A stretch of 64,000 nucleotides of DNA. It comes from Crossiella sp. S99.2 (GTDB lineage Bacteria; Actinomycetota; Actinomycetes; Mycobacteriales; Pseudonocardiaceae). Both the position numbers and the translations under genes were made by a program. Below the pieces are notes generated by a model. It ran no database searches. It was not told where the DNA came from and worked only from the letters and a program-made list of their open reading frames with translations. The stretch is taken from positions 62,001 to 126,000 of the forward strand of contig NZ_JALMDK010000009.1 in NCBI RefSeq assembly GCF_023094165.1, in the 5' to 3' direction. Each line of letters begins with the position of its first letter. Positions within the stretch are counted from its first letter, which is position 1. Shown here one piece after another: positions 8,683 through 17,637 of the stretch.

Positions 8683-10183
8683 CGTCACGGCAGACCTGCT
8701 GCCCTACTCCGACGTGGTCGAGCGCTTCGACCCGGTGCTGGGGCTGGAAGTGCACGTCGAGCTGCACACCAACACGAAGATGTTCTGCGGATGTCCGACA
8801 CAGTTCGGCGCCGACCCCAACACCCAGGTCTGCCCGACCTGCCTCGGCCTGCCCGGCGCGCTGCCGGTGGTCAACGGCAAGGCGGTCGAGTCGGCCATCC
8901 GGATCGGTCTCGCGCTCAACTGCGAGATCGCGGAGTGGTGCCGGTTCGCGCGCAAGAACTACTTCTACCCGGACATGCCGAAGAACTTCCAGACCTCGCA
9001 GTACGACGAGCCCATCGCCTTCAACGGCTACCTGGACGTGGTGCTCGACGACGGCGAGATCTTCCGGGTGCAGATCGAGCGCGCGCACATGGAGGAGGAC
9101 ACCGGCAAGTCGCTGCACGTCGGCGGCGCGACCGGGCGCATCCACGGCGCGGAGTTCTCCCTGCTGGACTACAACCGGGCAGGCGTGCCGCTGATCGAGA
9201 TCGTCACCAAGACGATCCACGACACCGGTGAGCGCGCGCCCGAGGTGGCCCGCGCCTACGTCAGCGCGCTGCGCGACCTGCTCAAGGCCCTCGACGTCTC
9301 CGACGTGCGGATGGACCAGGGCTCGCTGCGCTGCGACGCGAACGTCTCGCTGATGCCCAAGGGCAGCACCGAGCTGGGCACCCGCTCGGAGACCAAGAAC
9401 GTCAACTCGCTGCGCAGCGTCGAGCGGGCCGTGCACTTCGAGATGCGCAGGCACGCCGCGGTGCTGACCAGCGGCGGCGAGGTCATCCAGGAGACCAGGC
9501 ACTTCGACGAGTCCACCGGCAGCACCAGGGCCGGACGGCGCAAGGAGACCAGCGAGGACTACCGGTACTTCCCGGAGCCCGACCTGGTGCCGATCGCGCC
9601 CACCCGGGACTGGGTCGAGGAGCTGCGGGCGACCCTGCCCGAACTGCCCTGGCAGCGCCGCAAGCGCATCCAGCAGGACTGGCAGCTCTCCGACCTGGAA
9701 CTGCGTGACCTGGTCAACGCGGGCGCGCTGGACCTGGTCGCGGCCACCGTCGAAGCGGGCGCCTCGCCGGATGAGGCCCGCTCCTGGTGGGTGGCCTACC
9801 TGTCCCAGCAGGCCAACACCCAGGGCATCGAACTGACCGCGCTGGCCATCACCCCGGCCCAGCTGGCCAGGGTGATCGTGCTGGTGGCCGAGGGCAAGCT
9901 GACCAACAAGCTGGCCCGCCAGGTCGTCGACGGCGTGCTCGCCGGCGAGGGTGACCCGGACACCGTGGTGCAAGCCCGCGGCCTGGTCGTGGTCTCCGAC
10001 GACTCGGCCCTGCTCGCCGCGATCGACGAGGCCCTGGCCGCCCAGCCGGACGTGGCCGAGAAGATCCGCGCCGGCAAGGTCGCCGCGGCCGGCGCCGTGG
10101 TCGGCGCGGTCATGAAGGCCACCAAGGGCCAGGCCGACGCCAAGCGCGTCCGCGAACTCATCCTGGAACGCTGCGCCCAGTAG
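8672..10183 (+). CDS. gatB: Asp/Glu-tRNA(Asn/Gln) amidotransferase subunit B
   Basis: This 503-residue subunit binds the tRNA acceptor and carries out the phosphorylation and transamidation step. It has the family opening VLGLEVHVELHT, a zinc-type Cys pattern (FCGC...CPTCLGLPG), the GatB signature region (EDTGKSLHVGG, LLDYNRAGVPLIEIV) and a C-terminal YqeY/tail domain. It is full length. It overlaps the preceding small gene and is followed by a strong inverted repeat shared with the convergent lipoprotein gene. Confidence 0.97.
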   Translation: MTTDVTADLLPYSDVVERFDPVLGLEVHVELHTNTKMFCGCPTQFGADPNTQVCPTCLGLPGALPVVNGKAVESAIRIGLALNCEIAEWCRFARKNYFYPDMPKNFQTSQYDEPIAFNGYLDVVLDDGEIFRVQIERAHMEEDTGKSLHVGGATGRIHGAEFSLLDYNRAGVPLIEIVTKTIHDTGERAPEVARAYVSALRDLLKALDVSDVRMDQGSLRCDANVSLMPKGSTELGTRSETKNVNSLRSVERAVHFEMRRHAAVLTSGGEVIQETRHFDESTGSTRAGRRKETSEDYRYFPEPDLVPIAPTRDWVEELRATLPELPWQRRKRIQQDWQLSDLELRDLVNAGALDLVAATVEAGASPDEARSWWVAYLSQQANTQGIELTALAITPAQLARVIVLVAEGKLTNKLARQVVDGVLAGEGDPDTVVQARGLVVVSDDSALLAAIDEALAAQPDVAEKIRAGKVAAAGAVVGAVMKATKGQADAKRVRELILERCAQ

Positions 10184-10189
10184 CAAGCT

Positions 10190-10236
10190 CGTACGACTTG
10201 GCCCAACCGGTACGCCCGGTTGGGCCAAGTCGTACG
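10190..10236. terminator. 21-bp perfect inverted repeat, likely bidirectional terminator
   Basis: Bases 10190-10210 are exactly complementary to 10216-10236, with loop TACGC. The arm contains GACTTGGCCCAACCGG. It lies between the convergent ends of gatB and the lipoprotein gene. A third partial copy (GAGTTGGGCCAAGT) follows at about 10238-10251. There is no T-run, as is usual in high-GC actinobacteria. The same arm type and the same loop recur at 13210-13248. Confidence 0.8.
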
Positions 10237-10264
10237 CCGAGTTGGGCCAAGTGGGCAGGGTGGC

Positions 10265-11431
10265 CTAGTCGTTCCCGCCGCCCCCGCCGCCCTGCGGCGG
10301 CAGTACGAACACCCGGTCGTCGCTGGACACCGGTTTGCCGCCGGCCTTGTTCAGCGTGCCCACCCAGGAGTTGCCGTCCGGCGCCAGGTCGACCCCGCCG
10401 AGCTGCCCGTAGACGCCCTTCAACGTGGTCTCCGGCCGGCCGGTGAACGCGCCGGTGTTGCTCAGCGCCAGGTTGAACATGCCCGCGCCCGCGGTCAGCG
10501 CCACCGACAACCGGTCGGTGTAGGCCGCGCAGCCCGCCACACCAGGGCGGTCCGGCCAGGTCCAGGCCGGGGTGCCCAGCGGCTTGCCCAGGGCGAGCTT
10601 GTAGACCACGTCCTGCTTGTCAGCGCGGTCGGTGACCCAGGTGCTGCGGTGGTCGCTGGTGCTGCAGATGCCGCCGGGGCTGGTCAGACCGTTGGCGATG
10701 ACCGCGCTGGCCGCCGTCGGATTGCCCTCGGCGGGCTTGCCGGAGGTGGTGATCCGCAGGACCTTGCCGGCCAGCGAGGCGGGATCGTTGGCGGCGTTGC
10801 CGTTGCCCGCGTTGCCGGTGGCCACCAGCAACGCGCCGGTGCGGTCCTTGGCCAGCGCGCCGCCGTTGTTGCGCGCGCCGCGCGGGATGCCGGTGAGCAC
10901 CGGCTTGGGGCCGTCACCCTTGGCGATGCGCACCACCCGGTTGTCCGCGCCGGTGGTGATGTAGGCGAAGACCAGGCCGTCCTCGGCGTAGCTGGGCGAG
11001 AGCGCCAGGCCGGTCAGCCCGCCGCCACCGGCGCCGTCCACCGGGATGCGGGCGAACTCGACCGGGGCCTGGCCGGGCTGGACCTTGAAGATCCGGCCGC
11101 TGACCCGCTCGGCGGCCAGCGCCGACTGCCCGTCCGGCAGCACCGCGACCGCGGCCACCTGGTCCAGGCAGGTCGCCACCACGGCGGGGTCGAAGTCCTT
11201 GCAGCCATCCGGCGGCGGCACCGGGGTGTTCGGCCGCTGCTGCTGGCCACCGCCGCTGCCGCCCCCGCCGCCACCGGGCGGCGGACCGCCCTGCGGCTGC
11301 AGCCGGGGCTGTTCGGTCCAGTCGGCCTGGCGGACCTCGGGGAAACTCGCGCAGCCGGAGACCAGCAGGGCGAGCGCCACCATCCCGACAAGGGACGTCC
11401 GTCGCGTCGAACCCGGGGCTGGCATGGTCAC
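10265..11431 (-). CDS. Lipoprotein with PQQ-dependent sugar dehydrogenase-like propeller
   Basis: This 388-residue exported protein has an N-terminal signal with lipobox LVSGC, so it is anchored on the outer face of the membrane. A Gly/Pro/Gln-rich linker (about residues 45-75) leads to a beta-propeller resembling soluble glucose/sorbosone dehydrogenases (VAVLPDGQSALAAERVSGRI, LTGLALSPSY). The usual catalytic His of the quinoprotein is not evident, so it may be a binding protein. It is convergent with gatB. A GTG (11431) or ATG (11425) start is possible. Confidence 0.75.
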   Translation of the reverse strand: MTMPAPGSTRRTSLVGMVALALLVSGCASFPEVRQADWTEQPRLQPQGGPPPGGGGGGSGGGQQQRPNTPVPPPDGCKDFDPAVVATCLDQVAAVAVLPDGQSALAAERVSGRIFKVQPGQAPVEFARIPVDGAGGGGLTGLALSPSYAEDGLVFAYITTGADNRVVRIAKGDGPKPVLTGIPRGARNNGGALAKDRTGALLVATGNAGNGNAANDPASLAGKVLRITTSGKPAEGNPTAASAVIANGLTSPGGICSTSDHRSTWVTDRADKQDVVYKLALGKPLGTPAWTWPDRPGVAGCAAYTDRLSVALTAGAGMFNLALSNTGAFTGRPETTLKGVYGQLGGVDLAPDGNSWVGTLNKAGGKPVSSDDRVFVLPPQGGGGGGND

Positions 11432-11474
11432 CAGGGTAGGTGGGCGCAGGTGAACCCGGGGTTAGAGTCGGCGG

Positions 11475-12398
11475 GTGACCCTGACAGTGCTCTTGCCCGA
11501 CTACCCGGGGGCCGCCGAGCTGGTCTCCGCGATCGACGGGGTGCGGGTGGTCAGTTACGACCCGCAGGACCAGCTCAGCATGCCCGCCGAGGCGGTTGAG
11601 GCCGAGGTCTTCGTGCCCCCGTTCCTGGCCTCGCGCAAACTGGTGCCGCTGGCGAAGACCTTCCCGAAACTCAAGCTGGTGCAGCTGCTCAGCGCGGGCG
11701 CCGAGGCGTGGATCGGCGCGCTGCCCGAGCACGTGCGGCTGTCCAACTGCCGGGGCGCGCACGGCGGCAGCACCGCGGAATGGGTGGTCGGCGCGCTGCT
11801 GTCGATCTACCGCGACTTCCGCGAGTTCGACGCCGCCCAGCGCGCGGGGGAGTGGACCTACCACCCGACCGACACCCTCCAGGACAAGCGGATCCTGGTC
11901 GTCGGCGCCGGTGATCTGGGCTACCAGCTCGAACGCAGGCTGACCCCGTTCGACACCGAGGTCACCCTGGTCGGCCGCACCGCGCGGGCGGGCGTGCGTG
12001 GCGAGGACGAGCTGCCCGACCTGCTCGGCAACTACGACGTGGTGATCGTGGTGGTGCCGATGACCGAGGACACCCGGCACCTGGTGGACGCCAAGTTCCT
12101 GGCCTGCATGGCCGATGGCGCGATCTTCGTCAACGCCGCCCGCGGCCCGGTGGTGGACACCGACGCGCTGCTGGCCGAACTCACCAGCGGCCGCCTGCGC
12201 GCCGCCCTGGACGTCACCGACCCGGAGCCGCTGCCTGCCGGCCACCCGCTGTGGACCGCGCCGAACCTGCTGCTCACCCCGCACGTGGCGGGCAGCGTGG
12301 CCGGTCAGCACCAGCGGGCGTTCACCATCGTGGCCCGGCAGATCGCCCAGTTCGCCGCCGGCCAGGACCCGGACAACCTGATCCGCGGCAGCTACTGA
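11475..12398 (+). CDS. NAD-dependent D-2-hydroxyacid dehydrogenase family protein
   Basis: This 307-residue protein has the NAD-binding fold (ILVVGAGDLGYQLERRL). The family catalytic triad is visible: Arg in VNAARGPVVDT, Glu in DVTDPEPLP and His in LLTPHVAGSV. The glycine motif GAGDLG differs slightly from the GxGxxG of close homologues. The substrate could be glyoxylate, hydroxypyruvate or another 2-oxoacid. It is divergent from the lipoprotein gene with a 43-base gap. Confidence 0.85.
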   Translation: MTLTVLLPDYPGAAELVSAIDGVRVVSYDPQDQLSMPAEAVEAEVFVPPFLASRKLVPLAKTFPKLKLVQLLSAGAEAWIGALPEHVRLSNCRGAHGGSTAEWVVGALLSIYRDFREFDAAQRAGEWTYHPTDTLQDKRILVVGAGDLGYQLERRLTPFDTEVTLVGRTARAGVRGEDELPDLLGNYDVVIVVVPMTEDTRHLVDAKFLACMADGAIFVNAARGPVVDTDALLAELTSGRLRAALDVTDPEPLPAGHPLWTAPNLLLTPHVAGSVAGQHQRAFTIVARQIAQFAAGQDPDNLIRGSY

Positions 12399-12556
12399 CC
12401 CAGCCCGGCCGCCACCGGGCCCAACCTCCGCGGCGAGGCCGATCTCACAGGCCCGCGCGCTGACCAGCGCCGTTGCCGCGTCCACCGCTCGCGCGCCGAA
12501 CCCCGGCCCACCGCCCGGGTCGCCGAAGTGGCCCGGATCACCTAGCCTGCTTGGGC

Positions 12557-13195
12557 GTGAGCACTCACGACAGCGGCCCCGGCACCAGCGGGGGCGCGCA
12601 CCACTTCGACGACGCGGGCTACACGGCCACCGGAACCACGGCGGCGCTGCCCGTTGACCAGGCCGGCGGTGCGGACACCGTGCGGCGCAAGCCCTTCGCG
12701 TGGAACGGTGGCGCCGACCTCGGGCTGCTCGTCCTGCGCCTGGTGCTCGGTGGCACGTTCATCGCGCACGGCGCGCAGAAACTCTTCGGCGCGTTCAACG
12801 GACCGGGCATCAGCGGATTCGCCAAATTCCTGGAGTCCTTCGGGTTCCAGCAGACCCGGATCCTGGCCTACGTCACCGGGATCACCGAGCTGGGCGGCGG
12901 CGCGCTGATCGTGCTCGGCTTCCTGACCCCGCTCGGCGCGGCCGGACTGCTCGGCGTGATGATCAACGTGGTCACGCTGAAGTGGAACAACGGCTTCTTC
13001 CTCGGCTCCACCGGCACCGGCTTCGAGTTCGACCTGGTGCTCGGCGCCCTGGCCGCCGCGCTGCTCTTCCTCGGCCCCGGCCGCGCCGCGCTGGACAACG
13101 GCCGCGCCTGGGCGCGCGTCCCACTCCCGTGGGGCGTGCTCTTCCTCCTGGTCGCGGCAGGCTCCTCGGTAATCACCCTGGTAGTCCTCCGCTAA
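12557..13195 (+). CDS. DoxX-family membrane protein
   Basis: This 212-residue protein has a hydrophilic N-terminus of about 55 residues and four hydrophobic helices. DoxX hallmarks include LLVLRLVLGGTFIAHGAQKLFG and ELGGGALIVLGFLTPLG. Family members form small quinone- or redox-associated membrane complexes, and the exact role is unknown. The GTG at 12557 is the first start after the leader. A 17-bp hairpin follows the stop. Confidence 0.85.
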   Translation: MSTHDSGPGTSGGAHHFDDAGYTATGTTAALPVDQAGGADTVRRKPFAWNGGADLGLLVLRLVLGGTFIAHGAQKLFGAFNGPGISGFAKFLESFGFQQTRILAYVTGITELGGGALIVLGFLTPLGAAGLLGVMINVVTLKWNNGFFLGSTGTGFEFDLVLGALAAALLFLGPGRAALDNGRAWARVPLPWGVLFLLVAAGSSVITLVVLR

Positions 13196-13209
13196 CCCAC
13201 TCCGCTCGT

Positions 13210-13248
13210 CAATTTGGCCCAACTGGTACGCCCAGTTGGGCCAAATTG
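13210..13248. terminator. 17-bp inverted repeat between convergent doxX-like gene and ilvD
   Basis: Arm 13210-13226 (AATTTGGCCCAACTGG core) pairs perfectly with 13232-13248. The loop is TACGC, identical to the hairpin after gatB. A third arm-like copy follows at about 13253-13270. It probably serves both convergent genes as terminator and belongs to the host GGCC(C)AAC/GTACG repeat family. Confidence 0.75.
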
Positions 13249-13273
13249 GCGTCCCAGTTGGGCCAACTGGCCG

Positions 13274-15118
13274 TTATTTGCCGGGGTCGCGGACGGCGCC
13301 GGTGGCGGCTGAGGTGGCCAGCCGGGCGTAGGCGCGCAGGGCCTTGGACACCGGGCGCTGCCGGTCCACCGGCTGCCACGGGTTCTCGCTGGCCTCCATC
13401 TTGGCCCGCCGCTCGGCCAGCACCGCCGCGTCCACCAGCAGTTCCAGCTTGCGCTGGTGCACGTCGATGACGATCTCGTCCCCGTCCTGGACCAGCCCGA
13501 TCAGCCCGCCGTCGGCCGCCTCCGGCGAGATGTGCCCGACCGAGATGCCCGAGGACCCGCCGGAGAAGCGGCCGTCGGTGATCAGCGCGCACACCTTGCC
13601 CAGCCCGGCGCCCTTGAGGAACGCGGTGGGGTGCAACATCTCCTGCATCCCCGGCCCGCCCGAGGGGCCCTCGTAGCGGACCACCACGACCTCGCCGGGC
13701 TGCACCTGCTTGCCCAGGATCGCCGAGACCGCCTGCTCCTGGCTCTCCACCACCCGGGCCGGGCCGCGGAAGACCCACAGCTCCTCGTCGATGCCGGCGG
13801 TCTTGATCACCGCGCCGTCCTCGGCCAGGTTGCCGCGCAGCACCGCCAGGCCGCCGTCCTTGGTGTAGGCGTGCTCCCGGTCCCGGATGCAGCCGCCCGC
13901 CGCGTCGGTGTCCAGCGAGGACCAGCGGTTCTCGGTGGAGAATGCCTGGGTGGTGCGCACCCCGCCGGGCGCGGCGTGGAACAGCTCCACCGCCTCGGCC
14001 GAGGGCGATTCGGCGCGGATGTCCCAGGCGCCCAGCCACTCGTCGATGTTCGCGCTGTGCACCGTGTGCACCGCGCGGTTGAGCAGCCCGCCGCGGTCCA
14101 GTTCGCCCAGGATGGCCGGGATGCCACCGGCCCGGTGCACGTCCTCCATGTGGTAGTCGGAGTTCGGGCTGACCTTGGCCAGGCAGGGCACCCGGCGGCT
14201 GACCGCGTCGATGTCGGCCATGGTGAAGTCGATCTCCGCCTCGTGCGCGGCGGCCAGGATGTGCAGCACCGTGTTGGTCGAGCCGCCCATGGCCACGTCC
14301 AGGGCCATCGCGTTCTCGAACGCGGCCCGGTTGGCGATGTTGCGCGGCAGCGCGGATTCGTCGTCCTGCTGGTAGTACCGCTTGGCCAGCTCCACCACGG
14401 TGGTGCCGGCCCGCTCGAACAGCGCCCGGCGGGCGGCGTGCGTGGCCAGGGTGGATCCGTTGCCGGGCAGGGACAGCCCGAGCGCCTCGGTGAGGCAGTT
14501 CATCGAGTTCGCGGTGAACATGCCGGAACAGGAGCCGCAGGTCGGACAGGCTGAGCGCTCCACAATGGACAGGCCCTCGTCATCGACGTCCGGGCTGGCC
14601 GAGGCGGCGATCGCGGTGATCAGGTCGGTGGGCGCCTGGGCGACCCCGTCCACCACCACGGCCTTGCCTGCCTCCATCGGCCCGCCGGAGACGAAGACCA
14701 CCGGGATGTTCAGCCGCAGCGCGGCCATCAGCATGCCGGGGGTGATCTTGTCGCAGTTGGAGATGCACACCAGCGCGTCCGCCGCGTGGCCGTTGACCAT
14801 GTACTCCACCGCGTCCGCGATCAGCTCGCGGGAGGGCAGCGAGTAGAGCATGCCGCCGTGCCCCATGGCGATGCCGTCGTCCACCGCGATGGTGTGGAAC
14901 TCCCTGGCCACCCCGCCGGCCTCGGCGATCTTCTCGGCCACGATGTCCCCGAGGTCGCGCAGGTGCACGTGGCCCGGCACGAACTGGGTGTAGGAGTTGG
15001 CGATCGCCACGATCGGCTTGCCGAAGTCGGAATCGGTCATACCGGTGGCGCGCCACAGCGAACGGGCGCCTGCCGCGTTGCGGCCGTGGGTGGTCACGCG
15101 GGAGCGGAGCGGGGGCAC
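13274..15118 (-). CDS. ilvD: Dihydroxy-acid dehydratase
   Basis: This 614-residue iron-sulfur enzyme dehydrates 2,3-dihydroxy-isovalerate and -methylvalerate to the 2-keto acids of valine and isoleucine. Key sites are the cluster cysteines in CISNCDKITPGM and CPTCGSCSGMFTANSMN, plus the C-terminal GRFSGGSSGISVGHISPEAA. It is full length. It starts at 15118 and is transcribed away from ilvBNC, with a PH-like gene immediately upstream. Confidence 0.97.
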   Translation of the reverse strand: MPPLRSRVTTHGRNAAGARSLWRATGMTDSDFGKPIVAIANSYTQFVPGHVHLRDLGDIVAEKIAEAGGVAREFHTIAVDDGIAMGHGGMLYSLPSRELIADAVEYMVNGHAADALVCISNCDKITPGMLMAALRLNIPVVFVSGGPMEAGKAVVVDGVAQAPTDLITAIAASASPDVDDEGLSIVERSACPTCGSCSGMFTANSMNCLTEALGLSLPGNGSTLATHAARRALFERAGTTVVELAKRYYQQDDESALPRNIANRAAFENAMALDVAMGGSTNTVLHILAAAHEAEIDFTMADIDAVSRRVPCLAKVSPNSDYHMEDVHRAGGIPAILGELDRGGLLNRAVHTVHSANIDEWLGAWDIRAESPSAEAVELFHAAPGGVRTTQAFSTENRWSSLDTDAAGGCIRDREHAYTKDGGLAVLRGNLAEDGAVIKTAGIDEELWVFRGPARVVESQEQAVSAILGKQVQPGEVVVVRYEGPSGGPGMQEMLHPTAFLKGAGLGKVCALITDGRFSGGSSGISVGHISPEAADGGLIGLVQDGDEIVIDVHQRKLELLVDAAVLAERRAKMEASENPWQPVDRQRPVSKALRAYARLATSAATGAVRDPGK

Positions 15119-15140
15119 TGCTCCTCCTTAACGGGGTTCG

Positions 15141-15527
15141 TCAGTCTTTGCCGGGTTCGGTCGTGCCGGACTCGCCGAAGCGGCCGCCACTGGCCTGGGC
15201 CAGCGCGTCCAGATCGCGCACCCGCACCGCGGGCAGCGTGACCTCGGACTCGTCGGCCAGCACGGCCTTCACGCCGGAGCGCTTGGTCAGTCGCAGCGAG
15301 GCGATGTCCGACCAGGCGATGCTGCGGGCGCCGAACATCGTGCGGATGCGCACCTGTTCGGCGTCGACCACGGTCCTGGTGCGGATCACCCACAGGACCA
15401 GTGCGATTGGCACCAGGTAGATCACCTGGAGCCCCGGCGCGCCGAAGGCGAGTGGTGTCGCGCACAGGAACAGCAACGCCACCGGAATCATAGCCGTGGT
15501 GGGGATCCGGAAAATCAGTCCGCTCAC
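15141..15527 (-). CDS. Small PH-domain membrane protein
   Basis: This 128-residue protein has two hydrophobic helices near the N-terminus (residues about 10-45). A bacterial PH-like domain follows (TVVDAEQVRIRTMFGARSIAWSDIASLRL). Similar small proteins sit next to ilv genes in actinobacteria, with unknown function. The GTG at 15527 is chosen. Its stop is 22 bases before the ilvD start, so it may be co-transcribed with ilvD. Confidence 0.75.
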   Translation of the reverse strand: MSGLIFRIPTTAMIPVALLFLCATPLAFGAPGLQVIYLVPIALVLWVIRTRTVVDAEQVRIRTMFGARSIAWSDIASLRLTKRSGVKAVLADESEVTLPAVRVRDLDALAQASGGRFGESGTTEPGKD

Positions 15528-15656
15528 GGAACCGATCCTCCCACGTGCGTGAACACCCCCTGTCGAAGGTTCTATGTCCCTCGGTCGTGTCCAACATGCG
15601 GGAGTACCGTCCCGCAGAGTTGACGCCTGTCCCGGCCAAGGACTAGCGTCGACAGG

Positions 15657-15707
15657 GTGCAGCGCAAGACTTTCCTCCTCGTACTTCCCAGGCGCGTCGA
15701 CGCCTAG
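15657..15707 (+). CDS. ilvB leader peptide (attenuator), 16 residues
   Basis: GTG at 15657 opens a 16-codon frame, MQRKTFLLVLPRRVDA. It contains the run Leu-Leu-Val-Leu (CTC CTC GTA CTT) and stops at TAG 15705-15707. A run of regulatory amino acid codons just before a hairpin array and terminator upstream of ilvB is the signature of ribosome-mediated attenuation. When leucyl- or valyl-tRNA is scarce the ribosome should stall here and allow read-through into ilvB. Confidence 0.8.
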   Translation: MQRKTFLLVLPRRVDA

Positions 15708-15765
15708 GAAGCACTCGTCGACGCGCAACCCTCGTATGGCCGACCCGGGCCGACGAGGGTTTTTT
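15692..15765 (+). promoter_or_regulatory. ilvB attenuator: competing hairpins and intrinsic terminator
   Basis: Bases 15692-15701 (GCGCGTCGAC), inside the leader gene, pair with 15717-15726 (GTCGACGCGC). Directly after, AACCCTCGT (15727-15735) pairs with ACGAGGGTT (15753-15761), with an inner GGCC/GGCC stem, followed by a run of six T at 15760-15765. This is a classic intrinsic terminator, rare in such GC-rich DNA, 41 bases before ilvB. It fits a leader-peptide-controlled on/off switch. Confidence 0.85.
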
Positions 15766-15806
15766 GTTGCCCTTAGCTTGCTCACACCGAACACGAGGCA
15801 GACCCG

Positions 15807-17633
15807 ATGACCCAGGTGAGGCCCACGCCGCCGCCCCCGCCGTCCCAGGGGGCAAGACCCCGCCCGACCCCGCCGGCCGGCGCTCCGGTCCGGGTGACCG
15901 GCGCGCAGTCGCTCGTGCGTTCGCTCGAGTCGGTGGGCTGCGAGATCGTCTTCGGCATCCCCGGCGGCGCCATCCTGCCCGCCTACGACCCGCTGCTGGA
16001 TTCCACCAAGCTGCGGCACATCCTGGTCCGGCACGAGCAGGGCGCGGGCCACGCCGCCTCCGGGTACGCCCACGCCACCGGCCGGGTGGGTGTGTGCATG
16101 GCCACCTCCGGACCTGGCGCGACCAACCTGGTCACCCCGATCGCCGACGCCTACATGGATTCCATCCCGATGGTCGCGATCACCGGTCAGGTGGCCCGCT
16201 CCTCCATCGGCACGGATGCCTTCCAGGAAGCCGACATCTGCGGCATCACCATGCCGATCACCAAGCACAACATCCTGGTGACCGAGGCCGCGGACATCCC
16301 GCGCGCGATCGCCGAGGCATTCCACATCGCCAGCACCGGCCGGCCCGGCCCGGTCCTGGTCGACCTGCCCAAGGACATCCTGCAGGCCACCACCTCCTTC
16401 ACCTGGCCGCCGGAGATGCGGCTGCCCGGCTACCGGCCGACCACCAAACCGCACGGCAAGCAGGTGCGCGAGGCGGCCAAGCTGATCGCCGCGGCCAAGC
16501 GCCCGGTGCTCTACGTCGGCGGCGGCGTGGTCCGCGGCCAGGCCAGCGCCGAACTGCTCGACCTGGCAGAGCTGACCGGCATCCCGGTGGTCACCACGCT
16601 GATGGCCCGCGGCGCCTTCCCCGACTCGCACCGCTCGCACCTGGGCATGCCGGGTATGCACGGCACGGTCGCCGCGGTGGCCGCGCTGCAGCGCTCGGAC
16701 CTGCTGATCACCCTGGGCGCGCGTTTCGACGACCGGGTCACCGGCCAGCTGGGCACCTTCGCGCCGGACGCGCAGGTCATCCACGCCGACATCGATCCGG
16801 CCGAGATCTCCAAGAACCGCAAGGCCGATGTGCCGATCGTGGGCGATGTGAAGGACATCATCGCCGACCTGGTCCCGGCGGTGCGCGCCGAGTACGACGG
16901 CGGCACCAGGGCGGACATCTCCGCCTGGTGGACCATGCTCAACGACATCCGCGGCTCGTTCCCGCTGGGTTATGACTGGCCCGCCGACGGTTCGCTGTCC
17001 CCGCAGTACTGCATCGAGCGGATCGGCGCGCTGGTCGGGCCGGACGCGGTCTACACCGCGGGCGTCGGCCAGCACCAGATGTGGGCCGCCCAGTTCGTCA
17101 AGTACGAGAAGCCGGCCACCTGGATCAACTCCGGCGGGCTGGGCACCATGGGCTTCGCCGTGCCCGCGGCCATGGGCGCCAAGGCGGGCCTGCCGGACAC
17201 CCAGGTCTGGGCCATCGACGGCGACGGCTGTTTCCAGATGACCAACCAGGAACTGGCCACCTGCGCGATCGAGGGCATCCCGATCAAGGTCGCGGTGATG
17301 AACAACGGCAACCTGGGCATGGTCCGGCAGTGGCAGAACCTCTTCTACTCCGAGCGCTACTCCAACACCGACCTGGGCACGCACAAGCACCGCATCCCGG
17401 ACTTCGTGCTGCTGGGCGAGGCGCTGGGCTGCGCCGGTCTGCGCGCGGAGACCAAGGACGAGGTCGACTCGGTGATCCAGCAGGCGATGGAGATCAACGA
17501 CCGCCCGGTCGTGATCGATTTCGTGGTGGGCAAGGACGCGCAGGTGTGGCCGATGGTGGCCGCCGGCACCGGCAACGACGAGATCATGGCCGCGCGTGGC
17601 ATCCGCCCGCTGTTCGACGAAGACGAGGTGTGA
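15807..17633 (+). CDS. ilvB: Acetolactate synthase large (catalytic) subunit
   Basis: This 608-residue ThDP enzyme makes acetolactate from pyruvate, or acetohydroxybutyrate from pyruvate plus 2-ketobutyrate. Hallmarks are the catalytic Glu in RHEQGAGHAASGYA, the ThDP/Mg motif starting GDGCFQMTNQELAT and ending MNNGNLGMV, and the FAD-region GMPGMHGTVAA. The first 30 residues are Pro-rich, as in actinobacterial homologues. Expression is probably controlled by the attenuator upstream. It is followed 4 bases later by ilvN. Confidence 0.97.
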   Translation: MTQVRPTPPPPPSQGARPRPTPPAGAPVRVTGAQSLVRSLESVGCEIVFGIPGGAILPAYDPLLDSTKLRHILVRHEQGAGHAASGYAHATGRVGVCMATSGPGATNLVTPIADAYMDSIPMVAITGQVARSSIGTDAFQEADICGITMPITKHNILVTEAADIPRAIAEAFHIASTGRPGPVLVDLPKDILQATTSFTWPPEMRLPGYRPTTKPHGKQVREAAKLIAAAKRPVLYVGGGVVRGQASAELLDLAELTGIPVVTTLMARGAFPDSHRSHLGMPGMHGTVAAVAALQRSDLLITLGARFDDRVTGQLGTFAPDAQVIHADIDPAEISKNRKADVPIVGDVKDIIADLVPAVRAEYDGGTRADISAWWTMLNDIRGSFPLGYDWPADGSLSPQYCIERIGALVGPDAVYTAGVGQHQMWAAQFVKYEKPATWINSGGLGTMGFAVPAAMGAKAGLPDTQVWAIDGDGCFQMTNQELATCAIEGIPIKVAVMNNGNLGMVRQWQNLFYSERYSNTDLGTHKHRIPDFVLLGEALGCAGLRAETKDEVDSVIQQAMEINDRPVVIDFVVGKDAQVWPMVAAGTGNDEIMAARGIRPLFDEDEV

Positions 17634-17637
17634 GGCG

